Part shown: positions 10,072 through 18,440 of the stretch, piece after piece
Numbering within the stretch: position 1 is the first letter of the stretch
How the letters are laid out: every line of letters starts with the position of its first letter
Source of the DNA: JASGIT01 sp047601665
Lineage (GTDB): Bacteria; Pseudomonadota; Gammaproteobacteria; Burkholderiales; Burkholderiaceae_C
DNA: 64,000 bases
Reading direction: 5' to 3'
Assembly: GCA_047601665.1 (NCBI GenBank)
Contig: JASGIT010000001.1
Location: 930,001-994,000, forward strand
Program-made: the position numbers and the translations under genes
The notes under the pieces: generated by a model
The model's database searches: none
What the model saw: only the letters and a program-made list of their open reading frames with translations
Told to the model about the DNA's origin: nothing

Positions 10072-10159
10072 TGCGGGCGTCTCCATGGAGGTTGGATGGA
10101 TTGCTCCGCAATCGACGGGCGTGGCCCGCGCCCATGGGGGGCGCAGGTATCCCATTGCA

Positions 10160-10256
10160 GCTCTTCTTACGCTGGTACTAACCAGATCAAGTTCGCGGTT
10201 CCGGCGGTCAAGTCCGCCATCTCAGCACGCCATTACGTGCACCCCGGAGCGAGGCG
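10160..10256 (-). ncRNA. TPP riboswitch (THI element) upstream of thiC
   Basis: On the minus strand the leader contains GGGGTGCACG, then GTGCTGAGATGGCGG, then GAACTTGATCTGGTTAGTAC and CAGCGTAAGAAG. These match the conserved THI-box core (GGGGTGC, CUGAGA, GAACCUGAUCUGGUUAAUACCAGCGUAGGGAA) in order and spacing. It ends about 90 nt before the thiC ATG, leaving room for an expression platform. The identification rests on established conservation of this aptamer. Confidence 0.95.
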
Positions 10257-10271
10257 CAGTATAGCGCCGGC

Positions 10272-11195
10272 TTACCAGGCGCGCACGGGTTGCGCGAAGC
10301 CGGCGGGGGCCTGGCGGTCGTTCTCGAAGGTCACCACCTCCCACGATCCAGGCTGGTCGAGCAGCGCGCGCAGCAGCTGGTTGTTCATGGCGTGGCCCGA
10401 GCGGAAGGCGCTGTAGGCCGCCAGCAGCGGCTTGCCGACAAGGTACAGGTCGCCCATGGCGTCGAGGATCTTGTGCCGCGCGAACTCGGCGTCGTAGCGC
10501 AGGCCGTCGCTGTTGAGCACCTTGTAGTCGTCCATGACGATGGCGTTGTCCAGCCCGCCGCCCAGCGCGAGGCCGTTGGCGCGCAGCATCTCCACGTCGC
10601 GGGTGAAGCCGAAGGTGCGCGCGCGCGCGATGTCGCGCGCGTAGTTGCCCGAGCCCAGGTCGAACTCCACGCACTGCTCGGTGGAGTCCACGGCGGGGTG
10701 GGCGAAGTCGATCTCGAAGCGCAGCTTGTAGCCGTGGTAGGGGTCGAGCCGCGCCCATTTCAAACCCGCCCCCTCGCCTTCACGCACCTCGATGGGGTGG
10801 GTGACGCGGATGAAGCGCTTGGGCGCGTTCTGCAGCTCCACGCCCGCGCTTTGCAGCAGGAAGACGAACGATGCCGACGAGCCGTCAAGGATGGGCACCT
10901 CTTCGGCGGTGATGTCGATGTAGAGGTTGTCCAGCGCCAGGCCCGCGCAGGCCGACATCAGGTGCTCCACGGTGTGCACCTTGGCGCCGCCGTTGCCGAT
11001 GGTGGAGGCCATGCGCGTGTCGGTGACGGCCAGGGCGTTGATGGGGATGTCCACGGGCTCCGGCAGATCCACGCGCCGGAAGACGATGCCCGTGTCGGGC
11101 TGGGCCGGGCGCAGCGTCAGCTCTACGCGCTGGCCGCTGTGCAGGCCCACGCCGACGGCGCGGGTCAGGGTCTTGATGGTGCGTTGCTGGAGCAT
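10272..11195 (-). CDS. lpxC: UDP-3-O-acyl-N-acetylglucosamine deacetylase
   Basis: A 307-residue LpxC, the zinc deacetylase that commits precursor to lipid A synthesis. Zinc-ligand regions are present: TVEHLMSACAGL for the first His, and HKILDAMGDLYL for the second His and the Asp. The catalytic His region reads RSGHAMNNQLLRALL. It is the last gene of the dcw cluster, 14 nt after the ftsZ stop, so envelope lipid synthesis is transcriptionally coupled to division genes. Usual full length; no anomalies. Confidence 0.96.
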   Translation of the reverse strand: MLQQRTIKTLTRAVGVGLHSGQRVELTLRPAQPDTGIVFRRVDLPEPVDIPINALAVTDTRMASTIGNGGAKVHTVEHLMSACAGLALDNLYIDITAEEVPILDGSSASFVFLLQSAGVELQNAPKRFIRVTHPIEVREGEGAGLKWARLDPYHGYKLRFEIDFAHPAVDSTEQCVEFDLGSGNYARDIARARTFGFTRDVEMLRANGLALGGGLDNAIVMDDYKVLNSDGLRYDAEFARHKILDAMGDLYLVGKPLLAAYSAFRSGHAMNNQLLRALLDQPGSWEVVTFENDRQAPAGFAQPVRAW

Positions 11196-11209
11196 CCGTG
11201 GATTGTCCC

Positions 11210-12448
11210 TTAGTCCGCCTGTTTACGGAGGAACGCGGGGATTTCCAGGTCGTCCATGCCGCCCGAGGACAGCGCTTCCACGCGGGCCGCGGCGTGGCTG
11301 CGGTTGGGGTTGGTGCGCCACACGCTGGGCACGCCGTAGTCGGCCTGCGAGCCCAGCCCGCCAGCGTGGCCCACGCCGCCGCCGAGACCGCCGCCCAGGC
11401 CTTGCTGGCCGGGCAGGGGGTAGGCCATGTTGTCCGTACCCGTGCGCAGGCCGCCTTGCAGCACCTGGATGGGCTGGCGGCGCGCGTTCGGGCGGGTCAG
11501 GCCGGTGGCCACCACGGTCACGCGGATGTCGTCGCCCAGGCTGTCGTCGTAGGCCGCGCCGTAGATCACGTGCGCGTCGGGCGAAGCGTAGGCGTTGATG
11601 GTGCTCATGGCCAGGCGCGACTCGGCCAGCTTCAGGCTGCCCTTGGCGGCGGTGACCAGCACCAGCACGCCCTTGGCGCCCGAGAGGTCGATGCCTTCGA
11701 GCAGCGGGCAGGCCACGGCCTGCTCGGCGGCGATGCGCGCGCGGTCCGGGCCGCTGGCGGTGGCCGTGCCCATCATGGCCTTGCCGGGCTCGCTCATCAC
11801 GGTGCGCACGTCTTCGAAGTCGACGTTCACGTGGCCGTATTCGTTGATGATCTCGGCGATGCCGCCCACGGCGTTCTTGAGCACGTCGTTGGCGTGCGCG
11901 AAGGCTTCTTCCTGGGTGATGTCCTCGCCCAGCACTTCGAGCAGCTTCTCGTTCAGCACGACGATCAGCGAATCGACGTTGGCTTCGAGTTCGGCCAGGC
12001 CGTCGTCGGCGTTCTTCATGCGCTTGCCGCCTTCCCACTCGAAGGGCTTGGTGACCACGCCCACGGTGAGGATGCCCATGTCCTTGGCCACGCGCGCGAT
12101 CACGGGGGCCGCGCCCGTGCCCGTGCCGCCGCCCATGCCGGCGGTGATGAACAGCATGTGCGCGCCCTCGATGGCGGCGCGGATGTCGGCCTCGGCGGCC
12201 TCGGCGGCTTCCTTGCCCTTGACGGGCTTGCCGCCCGCGCCCAGGCCGCTGGCGCCGAGCTGGATCTGGCGATGCGCGCTGTTGCGGCTCATGGCCTGCG
12301 CGTCGGTGTTGGCGCAGACGAACTCCACGCCCTGCACGCGGCGCGAGATCATGTGCTCCACGGCGTTGCCGCCGCCGCCGCCGACGCCGATCACCTTGAT
12401 CTGCGTGCCCATGTGGAATTCTTCCGACTCGATCATTTCGATGCTCAT
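11210..12448 (-). CDS. ftsZ: Cell division protein FtsZ
   Basis: A 412-residue tubulin-like GTPase forming the division ring. The GTP-binding signature GMGGGTGTGAAPVIA lies near residue 105-119, after the N-terminal GVGGGGGNAVEHM loop. The extreme C-terminus LEIPAFLRKQAD is the conserved peptide that binds FtsA and ZipA, after a variable Gly-rich linker (about residues 335-390, GGGLGGGVGHAGG). The start ATG at 12448 has CCAGGAGCACCAC directly upstream; a longer in-frame reading to 12595 has no coding character. The 166-nt gap to ftsA probably contains an ftsZ promoter. Confidence 0.97.
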   Translation of the reverse strand: MSIEMIESEEFHMGTQIKVIGVGGGGGNAVEHMISRRVQGVEFVCANTDAQAMSRNSAHRQIQLGASGLGAGGKPVKGKEAAEAAEADIRAAIEGAHMLFITAGMGGGTGTGAAPVIARVAKDMGILTVGVVTKPFEWEGGKRMKNADDGLAELEANVDSLIVVLNEKLLEVLGEDITQEEAFAHANDVLKNAVGGIAEIINEYGHVNVDFEDVRTVMSEPGKAMMGTATASGPDRARIAAEQAVACPLLEGIDLSGAKGVLVLVTAAKGSLKLAESRLAMSTINAYASPDAHVIYGAAYDDSLGDDIRVTVVATGLTRPNARRQPIQVLQGGLRTGTDNMAYPLPGQQGLGGGLGGGVGHAGGLGSQADYGVPSVWRTNPNRSHAAARVEALSSGGMDDLEIPAFLRKQAD

Positions 12449-12614
12449 GTGGTGCTCCTGGAATTTGAAATGTGTTGACCTGGGGTGAGGTTGACTCTGT
12501 GGACTCTGGTTACGTAACGTTGTGCGCCGGGCGGCGGGCCTGTGCTGCGCCATCGCCCGCGTTTGCAGTAGGGCGGCGGCAGGTCGGTCAGCCATGGAAC
12601 GTGGGGAAACATGG

Positions 12615-13844
12615 TCAGAAATTCCCCACGATGAAGTCCTTGAAACGGCCGAAGGCGGTCTTCATGGAACCGCTTTTCTGCGCCACCTTGAAGCCGCGCA
12701 TCCGCGCCAGGCGCGCTTCTTCGAGCAGGCCCATGACGGTGGCGGCGCGCGGCTGGGCCACCATGTCGGCCAGCGCGCTGGCGTAGTGCGGATTGCCGCG
12801 GCGCACGGGCTTCAGGAAGATGTCCTCGGCCAGTTCGACCATGCCGGGCATGACGGCGCTGCCGCCCGTGAGCACGATGCCGGACGAGAGCACTTCCTCG
12901 TAGCCCGACTCGCGCACCACCTGCTGCACCAGCTGGAAGATTTCTTCCACGCGCGGCTCGATCACGCCGGCCAGCGCCTGCTTGCTCAACATGCGCGGGC
13001 TGCGGTCGCCCAGGCCCGGCACTTCCACCTGGCTTTCGGGGTCGGCCAGCAGCTGCTTGGCGTAGCCGCTTTCGACCTTGATGTCCTCGGCGTCCTTGGT
13101 GGGCGTGCGCAGCGCCATGGCGATGTCGCTGGTGATGAGGTCGCCCGCGATCGGGATCACGGCCGTGTGGCGGATGGCGCCGCCGGAGAAGATGGCCACG
13201 TCCGTCGTGCCCGCGCCGATGTCCACCACGGCCACGCCGAGTTCGCGCTCGTCGTCGGTCAGCACGGCCTGGCTGCTGGCGAGCGGGTTGAGCATCAGCT
13301 GCTCCACTTCGAGCCCGCAGCGGCGCACGCACTTGATGATGTTCTCGGCGGCGCTCTGCGCGCCGGTGACGATGTGGATCTTGGCCTCCAGCCGCAGGCC
13401 GCTCATGCCGATGGGCTCTTTCACGTCCTGCCCGTCGATGACGAATTCCTGCGGCTCCACCAGCAGCAGGCGCTGGTCGCTGCTGATGTTGACGGCCTTG
13501 GCGGTTTCGAGCACGCGGGCCACGTCGGTGGGCGAGACTTCCTTGTCCTTCACGGCCACCATGCCGCTCGAATTCAGGCCGCGGATGTGGCTGCCGGTGA
13601 TGCCGGTGTACACGCGCTGGATCTTGCAGTCGGCCATCAGCTCTGCTTCTTTCAGCGCCTGCTGGATGCTCTGCACCGTGGCGTCGATGTTGACCACCAC
13701 ACCGCGCTTGAGGCCGTTGCTGGGCGCCACGCCCAGGCCCGCGAGCTTGAGGTCGCCGCCGGGCAGCACCTCGGCCACCACGGCCATGACCTTGGCGGTG
13801 CCAATGTCCAACCCGACGACCACGTCTTTGAATTCTCTTGCCAT
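12615..13844 (-). CDS. ftsA: Cell division protein FtsA
   Basis: A 409-residue actin-like ATPase that tethers FtsZ filaments to the membrane. The ATP-binding phosphate loops are visible (GLDIGTAKVMAVVAE near residue 10, and VVDIGAGTTDVAIF near 205), together with the adenosine motif GIVLTGGSAVMPGM. The C-terminus KTAFGRFKDFIVGNF is a typical amphipathic membrane-targeting helix. It starts 1 nt after the ftsQ stop codon, indicating translational coupling. Confidence 0.97.
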   Translation of the reverse strand: MAREFKDVVVGLDIGTAKVMAVVAEVLPGGDLKLAGLGVAPSNGLKRGVVVNIDATVQSIQQALKEAELMADCKIQRVYTGITGSHIRGLNSSGMVAVKDKEVSPTDVARVLETAKAVNISSDQRLLLVEPQEFVIDGQDVKEPIGMSGLRLEAKIHIVTGAQSAAENIIKCVRRCGLEVEQLMLNPLASSQAVLTDDERELGVAVVDIGAGTTDVAIFSGGAIRHTAVIPIAGDLITSDIAMALRTPTKDAEDIKVESGYAKQLLADPESQVEVPGLGDRSPRMLSKQALAGVIEPRVEEIFQLVQQVVRESGYEEVLSSGIVLTGGSAVMPGMVELAEDIFLKPVRRGNPHYASALADMVAQPRAATVMGLLEEARLARMRGFKVAQKSGSMKTAFGRFKDFIVGNF

Positions 13845-13845
13845 A

Positions 13846-14724
13846 TCAGTGTCTGCCCTCTGCTGTGGTGGGTTTGTTGGGTGTTCTGGGTTTTGCCGCT
13901 TGCGCCCTGGCCTTGGCTTTGCTGGCGGCGGCCTTGGCCATTTTTTCGGCGTCCTCGGGGCTGGCGGCCACGGTCACGCCCTGCAGGCGCACGGCGTAGC
14001 CGTCGGAATGGCGCAGGTCGGCGGATTCGAGCGCGTCCACGCGGCGGCGGTACTGCGCCGCCACCTGCGGCAGCGTGCGCACGAAGCTCGCGGCGCGCTG
14101 CGCCACTTCGGAGCGGGTGCCGCTGCCCAGTTCCACGGTGGCGCCGCTGCCCAGCTCGGCGCGCCAGCCGCCGCGCGTGGAGAGGCTGAGCTCGTCCAGC
14201 GCCGAGCCCAGCGGCTTGAGCACGGGCTCCAGCTGGCGGTACATGGCGAGCACCTGGGCGGACTGGCCTTCGGGGCCTTGCAGGCGTGGCAGGTCTTCCT
14301 CGGCGTCGCCCGCGGTGGCCTCGAACACTTCGCCCGTGCTGTCGATCATGGTGGTGGCGGTCTCGGGGCCCCAGTGGGCGGTGGCGTCGTGTTCCTGCAG
14401 GTCCACGCGCAGCACGCCGGGGTATTCGCGGCGGATTTCGGCGGTGCGCACCCAGGGGGCCTGCTCGAAGGCGGCGCGCACGGCTTTCAGGTCGACGGTG
14501 AAGAAGTTGCCCGCCAGGCTTTGCTGCACGCTGGCGCGCAGGGTCAGCGCGTTGTTGTGCGCCAGGTCGCCCTGAACCACGATGCGCTGGATGGCGAACG
14601 CCGGGTTGCGCAGCGCCCAGCGCGCGCCCGCCGCCAGCACGAACGCGGCGCAGCCCAGGAACAGGACGGTGGCCGTCCAGTTCATGAGCTTCACGTCCAG
14701 CGGCGTGGGCAGCGTCTGGTTCAT
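13846..14724 (-). CDS. ftsQ: Cell division protein FtsQ
   Basis: A 292-residue bitopic divisome protein. A short cytoplasmic N-terminus is followed by one membrane span (about residues 15-35, WTATVLFLGCAAFVLAAGA). A POTRA domain then begins with FAIQRIVVQGDLAHNNALTLR. The C-terminus is Ala/Lys-rich and positively charged (about residues 255-292). The ATG at 14724 overlaps the ddlB stop as ATGA. FtsQ links FtsK to FtsL/FtsB and checks septal synthesis. The protein is somewhat longer than E. coli FtsQ because of the basic tail. Confidence 0.94.
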   Translation of the reverse strand: MNQTLPTPLDVKLMNWTATVLFLGCAAFVLAAGARWALRNPAFAIQRIVVQGDLAHNNALTLRASVQQSLAGNFFTVDLKAVRAAFEQAPWVRTAEIRREYPGVLRVDLQEHDATAHWGPETATTMIDSTGEVFEATAGDAEEDLPRLQGPEGQSAQVLAMYRQLEPVLKPLGSALDELSLSTRGGWRAELGSGATVELGSGTRSEVAQRAASFVRTLPQVAAQYRRRVDALESADLRHSDGYAVRLQGVTVAASPEDAEKMAKAAASKAKARAQAAKPRTPNKPTTAEGRH

Positions 14725-15686
14725 GCGGCTTGCACTCCCTGGGCGGAGTCGAGCGAGGCGCTCGCGAGAATCGCCAGGCACAGGTCTTCGTAGCCGATGC
14801 CCGCCGCGCGCGCGGCCATGGGCACGAGCGAGTGGCCGGTCATGCCGGGGGAGGTGTTGATCTCCAGCAGGAAGGGCTTGCGGTCGCTGGCGCGGACCAT
14901 GATGTCGGCCCGCGCCCAGCCACGGCAGCCCAGGGTGCGGTACGACGCCTCGACGATGCGCTGGATCTCGCGCTCCTCGGCCTCGGGCAGGCCGCTGGGG
15001 CAGTGGTACTGCGTGTCGTCGGTGAAGTATTTGTTCTGGTAGTCGTAGTTGCCCTCGGGCGCGCAGATGCGGATGACGGGCAGCGCCTGGGCGCCGAGCA
15101 CGGGGCAGGTGGTTTCCTCGCCCTCGATGAACTGCTCGCACAGCACCTCGGGGTCGTAGCGCGAAGCGAGCGCGTAGGCGTCGGCGCACTGCGCGCGCGT
15201 GGTCACCTTGGTCAGGCCGATGGTGGAGCCCTCGCGCGAGGGCTTGACGATCATGGGCGCGCCCAGGGCGTCGAAGGCCGCCTCGGTGTCCTTGCTGCTT
15301 GTGACCAGCCGCCAGTCGGGCGTGGGCAGGCCCTCGAAGCGCCAGATGCGCTTGGTCATGACCTTGTCCATCGCGATGCTGGAGGCCATGACGCCCGGCC
15401 CGGTATACGGAATGCGCAGCAGCTCCAGCGCGCCTTGCACGGTGCCGTCTTCGCCGTGGCGGCCATGCAGGGCGATGAAGCAGCGGCTGAAGCCTTCGCG
15501 GCGCAGCTCGCCCAAGTCGCGCCCGGAGGGGTCGAACGCATGGGCATCCACGCCGCGCGCGCGCAGCGCGGCCAGCACGCCGTTGCCGGACAGCAGCGAG
15601 ACTTCGCGCTCGGACGAGTCGCCGCCCATGAGCACGGCGACCTTGCCGAAAGACTGCACGTCGATTTTTGAATCAGATTGACCCAT
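14721..15686 (-). CDS. ddlB: D-alanine--D-alanine ligase
   Basis: A 321-residue ATP-grasp ligase making the D-Ala-D-Ala dipeptide for MurF. Visible motifs are the N-terminal VAVLMGGDSSEREVSLLSG, HGRHGEDGTVQGALELL, the MDKVMTK lysine region, and the C-terminal metal site LLEINTSPGMTGHSLVP. It lies 5 nt downstream of murC and overlaps ftsQ by 4 nt. Length and motifs are canonical for DdlB in dcw clusters. Confidence 0.96.
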   Translation of the reverse strand: MGQSDSKIDVQSFGKVAVLMGGDSSEREVSLLSGNGVLAALRARGVDAHAFDPSGRDLGELRREGFSRCFIALHGRHGEDGTVQGALELLRIPYTGPGVMASSIAMDKVMTKRIWRFEGLPTPDWRLVTSSKDTEAAFDALGAPMIVKPSREGSTIGLTKVTTRAQCADAYALASRYDPEVLCEQFIEGEETTCPVLGAQALPVIRICAPEGNYDYQNKYFTDDTQYHCPSGLPEAEEREIQRIVEASYRTLGCRGWARADIMVRASDRKPFLLEINTSPGMTGHSLVPMAARAAGIGYEDLCLAILASASLDSAQGVQAA

Positions 15687-15691
15687 AGCCC

Positions 15692-17113
15692 TTATTCCAC
15701 CTGCGCCAGCAGCTCCTGTTTTTGCAGCATTTCAACCACTTTGGCGGGCACCGCGCCGATGGAGCCCGCGCCCATGCACAGCACCACGTCGCCCGCGCGC
15801 ACGTTGCCCACGATGGCCTGGGGCAGCGTGGCCACGTCGTCCACGAACAGCGGCTCCACGCGGCCCGCCACGCGCAGGGCGCGGGCCAGGGCGCGGCCGT
15901 CCGCCGCGACGATGGGCGCCTCGCCCGCCGCGTACACCTCGGTCAGCAGCACGGCGTCGGCGTTGCCCAGCACCTTCACGAAGTCCTCGAAGCAGTCGCG
16001 TGTGCGGCTGTAGCGGTGAGGCTGGAAGGCCAGCACCAGCCGGCGGCCCGGGAACGCGCCGCGCGCGGCGGCCAGCGTGGCGGCCATCTCGACGGGGTGG
16101 TGGCCGTAGTCTTCGATCAGGGTGAACTGGCCGCTGCCGGCGGGCTGGTCGGCATAGCGCTGGAAGCGCCGGCCCACGCCCTTGAAGCCCGCCAGGGCGC
16201 GCTGCACCGCGTCGTCGGGGATGTTCAGCTCCACCGCGATGGCGATGGCCGCCAGCGCGTTGAGCACGTTGTGTTCGCCCGCGAGGTTCAGCTCCACGTC
16301 CAGATCGGGCAGCGTGACGCCGTTGCGCCGCTGCACGGTGAAGCACATGCGGCCCGCGTCGGCGCGCACGTTGATGGCGCGCACCTGCGCGTCTTCGCTG
16401 AAGCCGTAGCTGGTCACGGGGCAGGTGACCTCGGGCAGGATGCTGCGGATGGCCGGGTTGTCCACGCACAGGATGGCCGCGCCGTAGAACGGCATACGGT
16501 GCAAAAAGTCGATGAACGCCTTTTTCAGCCGGCCGAAGTCGTGGCCGTAGGTTTCCATGTGGTCGGCGTCGATGTTCGTCACCACGGCCATCACGGGCAG
16601 CAGGTTGAGGAACGAGGCGTCGGACTCGTCCGCCTCGACCACGATGTACTCGCCCTGCCCCAGCCGCGCGTTCGCGCCCGCGCTGTTGAGCTTGCCGCCG
16701 ATCACGAAGGTCGGGTCCAGCCCGCCCTCGGCCAGCACGCTGGTGACCAGGCTGGTGGTGGTCGTCTTGCCGTGCGTGCCGGCGATGGCGATGCCGCGCT
16801 TGAGGCGCATCAGCTCGGCCAGCATGAGCGCGCGCGGCACCACCGGAATCTTGCGCGCGCGGGCGGCGACGACCTCGGGGTTGGCGGCCTGCACCGCCGT
16901 GGAGGTGACCACGGCGTCCGCGCCCTGCACGTTGGCGGCCGCGTGGCCCACATACGTCTGGATGCCCAGATCGGCCAGGCGGCGCAGCGTGGCGCTGTCG
17001 GACAGATCGGAGCCCGAGATGGCGTAGCCCAGGTTGTGCAGCACTTCGGCAATGCCGCTCATGCCGGCGCCGCCCAGGCCGACGAAGTGGATGTGGCGAA
17101 TCGCGTGTTTCAT
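15692..17113 (-). CDS. murC: UDP-N-acetylmuramate--L-alanine ligase
   Basis: A 473-residue Mur ligase adding L-Ala to UDP-MurNAc. The N-terminal Rossmann motif is HFVGLGGAGMSGIAEVLHN, the ATP P-loop IAGTHGKTTTTSLV, and the third domain begins EDYGHHPVEMAATL, a MurC signature. The ATG at 17113 follows directly on the end of the 268-bp inverted-repeat element. The only ribosome-site-like bases (GGACAGG, about 6 nt upstream) lie inside its 32-bp terminal repeat, so murC translation may depend on how that stem folds. Confidence 0.96.
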   Translation of the reverse strand: MKHAIRHIHFVGLGGAGMSGIAEVLHNLGYAISGSDLSDSATLRRLADLGIQTYVGHAAANVQGADAVVTSTAVQAANPEVVAARARKIPVVPRALMLAELMRLKRGIAIAGTHGKTTTTSLVTSVLAEGGLDPTFVIGGKLNSAGANARLGQGEYIVVEADESDASFLNLLPVMAVVTNIDADHMETYGHDFGRLKKAFIDFLHRMPFYGAAILCVDNPAIRSILPEVTCPVTSYGFSEDAQVRAINVRADAGRMCFTVQRRNGVTLPDLDVELNLAGEHNVLNALAAIAIAVELNIPDDAVQRALAGFKGVGRRFQRYADQPAGSGQFTLIEDYGHHPVEMAATLAAARGAFPGRRLVLAFQPHRYSRTRDCFEDFVKVLGNADAVLLTEVYAAGEAPIVAADGRALARALRVAGRVEPLFVDDVATLPQAIVGNVRAGDVVLCMGAGSIGAVPAKVVEMLQKQELLAQVE

Positions 17114-17381
17114 TGAGCCTGTCCAAAGTCTTTTCGTGGTGCCCGCAAGGCAGCAAAAGGCCGCAATCTAGGCGCGCGCCGCCGCCCATGCTCCCCGCCT
17201 GGGCAAGGCGCGCAACAACGAGTGCGGCCTTTTGCTGCCTTGCCCGAAGGGTTGCCCCGCAAAGGCGGCATCTGCGGCGTTGCCCATCCTCGCCGCACTC
17301 CAGTGCGGCTTGCGGTGGGCGCCTTGCACCTGCCGCCTTTGCGGGGCAACGGGCACCACGAAAAGACTTTGGACAGGCTCA
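17114..17381. repeat. 268-bp composite inverted-repeat element (MITE-like) between murG and murC
   Basis: The terminal inverted repeats are perfect over 32 bp (17114-17145 and 17350-17381, beginning TGAGCCTGTCCAAAGTC). Inside are two further perfect stems in series: 21 bp (17145-17165 with 17223-17243, GCAAGGCAGCAAAAGGCCGCA shortened here to GCAAGGCAGCAAAAGG) and 19 bp (17252-17270 with 17331-17349). A small hairpin CCGCACT/AGTGCGG sits in the second loop (17293-17308). The transcript could fold as a three-way junction. The terminal TGA is the murG stop codon and the other end abuts the murC start. No ORF is credible inside it. I call it MITE-like by structure only. Confidence 0.88.
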
Positions 17382-18440
17382 TGCCAACTCCTCGCAAGCC
17401 AATGCCACTTCGCGCGTGGCTTCTGTTTTTTGCATGTTTTTGGCCTCTAGCGCCCGCGCAGCAAGCGCTGGGCGCTCCATGTTTTGTAGCATCTGCGCCA
17501 GGCCCTGGGGCGTGAGGTCGCGCTGCTGGACCAGCCAGCCGCCCCCCTTTTGCACCAGGAACTGCGCGTTGGTGGTCTGGTGGTCGTCCACCGCCGCCGG
17601 GAAAGGCACGAACACCGCCGCCGCGCCCACGGCGGCGATCTCGGTCACGGTGCTGGCGCCGGCGCGGCAGACGATCACGTCGGCCTCGGCGTAGGCGGTG
17701 GCGGTGTCGTCGATGAAGGGGGTCAGCGTGGCTTCGACGCCCGCCGCCGCGTAGTTGGCGCGCAGCGCGTCGATCTGCGCCGCGCCGCTCTGGTGGATGA
17801 CCACGGGGCGTTTGTCGGCAGGAATCAGCGCCAGCGCCTGGGGCACGATCTCGTTGAGCGCACGCGCGCCCAGGCTGCCGCCGACGACCAGCAGCTTCAA
17901 CGGCCCGCTGCGGCCCGCGAAGCGCTCCGCGGGCGGCCTCTGCTGCGTGAACGCGGCGCGCAGCGGGTTGCCCACCCACTGGCCTTTTTTCAGCACGTTC
18001 GGGAACGCCGTGAACACGCGGCTCGCCACGCCCGCGAGCACCTTGTTGGCCAGGCCCGCCACGGAGTTCTGCTCGTGCAGCACCAGCGGCTTGCCGGACA
18101 GCACGGCCATCAGCCCGCCGGGGAAGGTGATGTAGCCGCCCAGGCCCACGACCACGCTGGGCCGAACGCGGCGCACCACGGCCAGCGACTGGCAGAACGC
18201 GCGCAGCAGCTTGAACGGCAGCAGCGCCAGCGTCTTCAGCCCCTTGCCGCGCACGCCGCCGAACTGCACGGCCTCGAACGCGAAGCCGCGCGGCGGCACG
18301 AGGCGCTCTTCCATGCTGCCCGGCGCACCCAGCCAGTGCACGCGCCAGCCGCGCGTGCGCAACTCTTCCGCCACGGCCAGGCCGGGGAAGATGTGGCCGC
18401 CGGTGCCGCCCGCCATGATGAGCGCGGTTTTCTGCGTCAC
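17379..18440 (-). CDS. murG: UDP-GlcNAc:undecaprenyl-PP-MurNAc-pentapeptide GlcNAc transferase
   Basis: A 353-residue MurG, which makes lipid II on the inner membrane face. The first glycine loop is MAGGTGGHIFPGLAV, the second VVVGLGGYITFPGG, and the C-terminal donor-site region VGGSLGARALNE and CRAGASTVTEIAAVG. The start is GTG at 18440, overlapping the ftsW stop as GTGA. The last 37 residues carry an in-frame copy of the dispersed repeat (about residues 317-334, encoding NMERPALAARALEAKNM). The stop codon belongs to the terminal repeat of the adjacent 268-bp element. So the C-terminal end of this essential enzyme is built from two different repeats. Confidence 0.96.
   Translation of the reverse strand: MTQKTALIMAGGTGGHIFPGLAVAEELRTRGWRVHWLGAPGSMEERLVPPRGFAFEAVQFGGVRGKGLKTLALLPFKLLRAFCQSLAVVRRVRPSVVVGLGGYITFPGGLMAVLSGKPLVLHEQNSVAGLANKVLAGVASRVFTAFPNVLKKGQWVGNPLRAAFTQQRPPAERFAGRSGPLKLLVVGGSLGARALNEIVPQALALIPADKRPVVIHQSGAAQIDALRANYAAAGVEATLTPFIDDTATAYAEADVIVCRAGASTVTEIAAVGAAAVFVPFPAAVDDHQTTNAQFLVQKGGGWLVQQRDLTPQGLAQMLQNMERPALAARALEAKNMQKTEATREVALACEELA
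17437..17490 (-). repeat. Dispersed palindromic repeat inside murG
   Basis: The plus strand reads TTTTGGCCTCTAGCGCCCGC, then GCAGCAAGCGCTGGGCGCTC and CATGTTTTGTAGCA. GGCCTCTAGCGC and AAGCGCTGG match the family arms. It is in frame with murG and encodes an Ala-rich C-terminal helix segment. Confidence 0.75.

Noticed and set aside
10072..10155. N-terminal extension of thiC by 28 codons
   Set aside because: The residues lack family similarity and the first codons abut the riboswitch; MNATDKF at 10071 is the better start.
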